A stretch of 64,000 nt of DNA. It comes from Mycobacterium sp. BK086. GTDB lineage: Bacteria > Actinomycetota > Actinomycetes > Mycobacteriales > Mycobacteriaceae. Made by a program: the position numbers and the translations under genes. Below, piece after piece: positions 62,993 through 64,000 of the stretch (within the stretch, counting starts at the first letter, position 1; every line of letters starts with the position of its first letter). The notes beneath the pieces were generated by a model, which was not told where the DNA came from, ran no database searches, and worked only from the letters and a program-made list of their open reading frames with translations. Location of the stretch: the NCBI GenBank assembly GCA_004362315.1, contig SNWL01000003.1, positions 1,674,001-1,738,000 on the forward strand, written 5' to 3'.

Positions 62993-64000
62993 CAGGCGAT
63001 CCGATCGATGATCAACGGCCGGGCATGACGGTGGTGATCGACGACGGACCAGGACCCCTCGAGTTCGCCCATGGCCGCGGGAATCCGCTCACGGGTGTCG
63101 GTGTAGAGGGTGAAGAGCGGCTCACCTGCGGAAACCGGTTCGCCGGGGCGGCGGTGCAGACGAACGCCTGCGCCGGATTGCACGCGTTCTCCCGGGGTGG
63201 CCCGGCCAGCGCCGAGCCGCCACACCGTCAGCCCCATCGCCATCGCGTCGATGTCCCCCATTGTGCCGCCTCGCGGGGCCAGCACGGTCTCGGAATGAAC
63301 ACCGATCGGAAGCTGTGCGTGAACATCTCCGCCCTGTGCGCTCACCAGCGCGCGGAACGTGTCCATCGCGGTGCCGTCGCGCAGGGTCTGCGCCGGGTCG
63401 CGATCGTCGATCCCGGCCAGGTCCAGCATCTCGGCGGCCAGCCGCAACGTCAGCTCCACCACGTCCTCGGGGCCGCCACCGGCGAGTACCTCGAGTGACT
63501 CGGCGACCTCCAGGGAGTTTCCGACCGTGCGCCCCAGTGGGATGTCCATATCGGTCAGCACTGCTCGCGTCGGGATGCTCTGGGCCAGACCCAGCTCCAC
63601 CATGGTGGCGGCCAACTCCCGCGATTCGGCCTCGGTCTTCAGGAACGCGCCGCGGCCGACCTTCACATCGAGCACCAGGGCGTCGGCGCCCTCGGCCAGC
63701 TTTTTGCTCATCACCGAACTGGCAATCAACGGCAGGGATTCGACCGTGCCGGTGACATCACGCAGCGCATAGATCTTGCGATCGGCGGGAGCCAGCTCAC
63801 CGGCGGCGAAGATGGCCGCGCCGATCTCCGATAATTGCTGGCGCACTTGAGATTTGGTGATCTCGGCGGTGAATCCGGGGATCGATTCCAGCTTGTCAAG
63901 GGTGCCGCCGGTATGTCCGAGACCGCGCCCCGCGGCCTGTGGAACCGTCGCACCGCAGGCGGCGACGACGGCGACCAGGGGAATGGTGATCTTGTCGCCC
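62992..64000 (-). CDS. deoA: Thymidine phosphorylase, C-terminal part
   Basis: The frame runs off the window edge on the minus strand; 336 codons from the stop upward are visible. Thymidine/pyrimidine-nucleoside phosphorylase: [20 protein letters not shown] (phosphate and base contacts) lies next to the edge, then [32 protein letters not shown] and the C-terminal alpha/beta domain. Converts thymidine and deoxyuridine to base and deoxyribose-1-phosphate. The upstream N-terminal alpha domain is outside. Operon with add; homologue of Rv3314c. Confidence 0.93.
   Translation of the reverse strand, partial: GDKITIPLVAVVAACGATVPQAAGRGLGHTGGTLDKLESIPGFTAEITKSQVRQQLSEIGAAIFAAGELAPADRKIYALRDVTGTVESLPLIASSVMSKKLAEGADALVLDVKVGRGAFLKTEAESRELAATMVELGLAQSIPTRAVLTDMDIPLGRTVGNSLEVAESLEVLAGGGPEDVVELTLRLAAEMLDLAGIDDRDPAQTLRDGTAMDTFRALVSAQGGDVHAQLPIGVHSETVLAPRGGTMGDIDAMAMGLTVWRLGAGRATPGERVQSGAGVRLHRRPGEPVSAGEPLFTLYTDTRERIPAAMGELEGSWSVVDHHRHARPLIIDRIA

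Overview
The window is high-GC chromosomal DNA from a mycobacterium, most likely a fast-growing Mycolicibacterium-type species. The evidence is gene content and order: with insertions and deletions it follows the M. tuberculosis H37Rv block from about Rv3280 (accD5) to Rv3314c (deoA). The order is accD5-accE5-maf-sseA-SufE-like-accA3, sigF-rsbW, lat-lrpA, the Rv3292 and pcd homologues, a TetR gene, lhr, nei2, an RluA-type pseudouridine synthase, glpD2, lpdA, the Rv3304 homologue, amiA1-amiB1, deoD, pmmB, upp, the Rv3311 homologue, add and deoA. I recognise these from sequence and known order; no database search was run.

Regions. (1) 1-5616: acyl-CoA carboxylase subunits (accD5 end, accE5, accA3) enclosing maf, a rhodanese, a SufE-like gene and a condensation-fold acyltransferase-like gene. 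(2) 5609-11426: a general-stress block. rsbW-sigF faces a STAS-domain gene, and three good SigF-type promoters (GTTT, 15-17 bp spacer, GGGTA) precede rsbW-sigF, a GT4 glycosyltransferase, and a small SAP/Rho-N-like plus CsbD operon. (3) 11435-17170: a membrane protein, a lipoprotein, and a lysine-catabolic cluster. lat and lrpA are divergent from a 2-oxoadipate dioxygenase/decarboxylase-type gene and pcd, with a clear inverted repeat upstream of lat. (4) 17167-30012: accessory DNA between the Rv3295-like TetR gene and lhr. It holds an epoxide hydrolase, two small secreted proteins (one haemophore-like), a complete ferredoxin, ferredoxin reductase and cytochrome P450 operon, and two very large ATPase regulators (a LuxR type and a cyclase-domain type) facing each other. 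(5) 30096-38276: DNA repair. lhr lies behind a RecA-NDp/PafBC-like promoter. After it come a membrane protein, a secreted hydrolase, a DUF222/HNH gene whose start codon lies inside a perfect SOS box, and nei2. (6) 38245-49614: RluA-type enzyme, glpD2, lpdA, a gamma-glutamylcyclotransferase-like gene, a DUF559 gene between 52-bp imperfect inverted repeats, galE-amiA1-amiB1 in reverse order as one overlapping operon, deoD and an AbrB-family permease. (7) 49619-54250: MarR-pmmB, upp, a YdcF-like protein and the Rv3311-like protein. (8) 54255-61748: a PE-PPE-domain hydrolase, a methyltransferase, PhyH dioxygenase and Gfo/Idh cluster of unknown product, and an MmpL transporter. (9) 61904-64000: add and the 3' part of deoA, which with deoD, upp and pmmB form a nucleoside-salvage set.

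The genome is compact. Same-strand neighbours often overlap by 1-4 bases (ATGA, GTGA, TGATG), tail-to-tail genes often overlap, and at least five genes have a TAGGCT -10 box 6-8 bases before the start codon, which predicts leaderless transcripts. I see no rRNA, tRNA, CRISPR array or recognisable insertion-sequence transposase.
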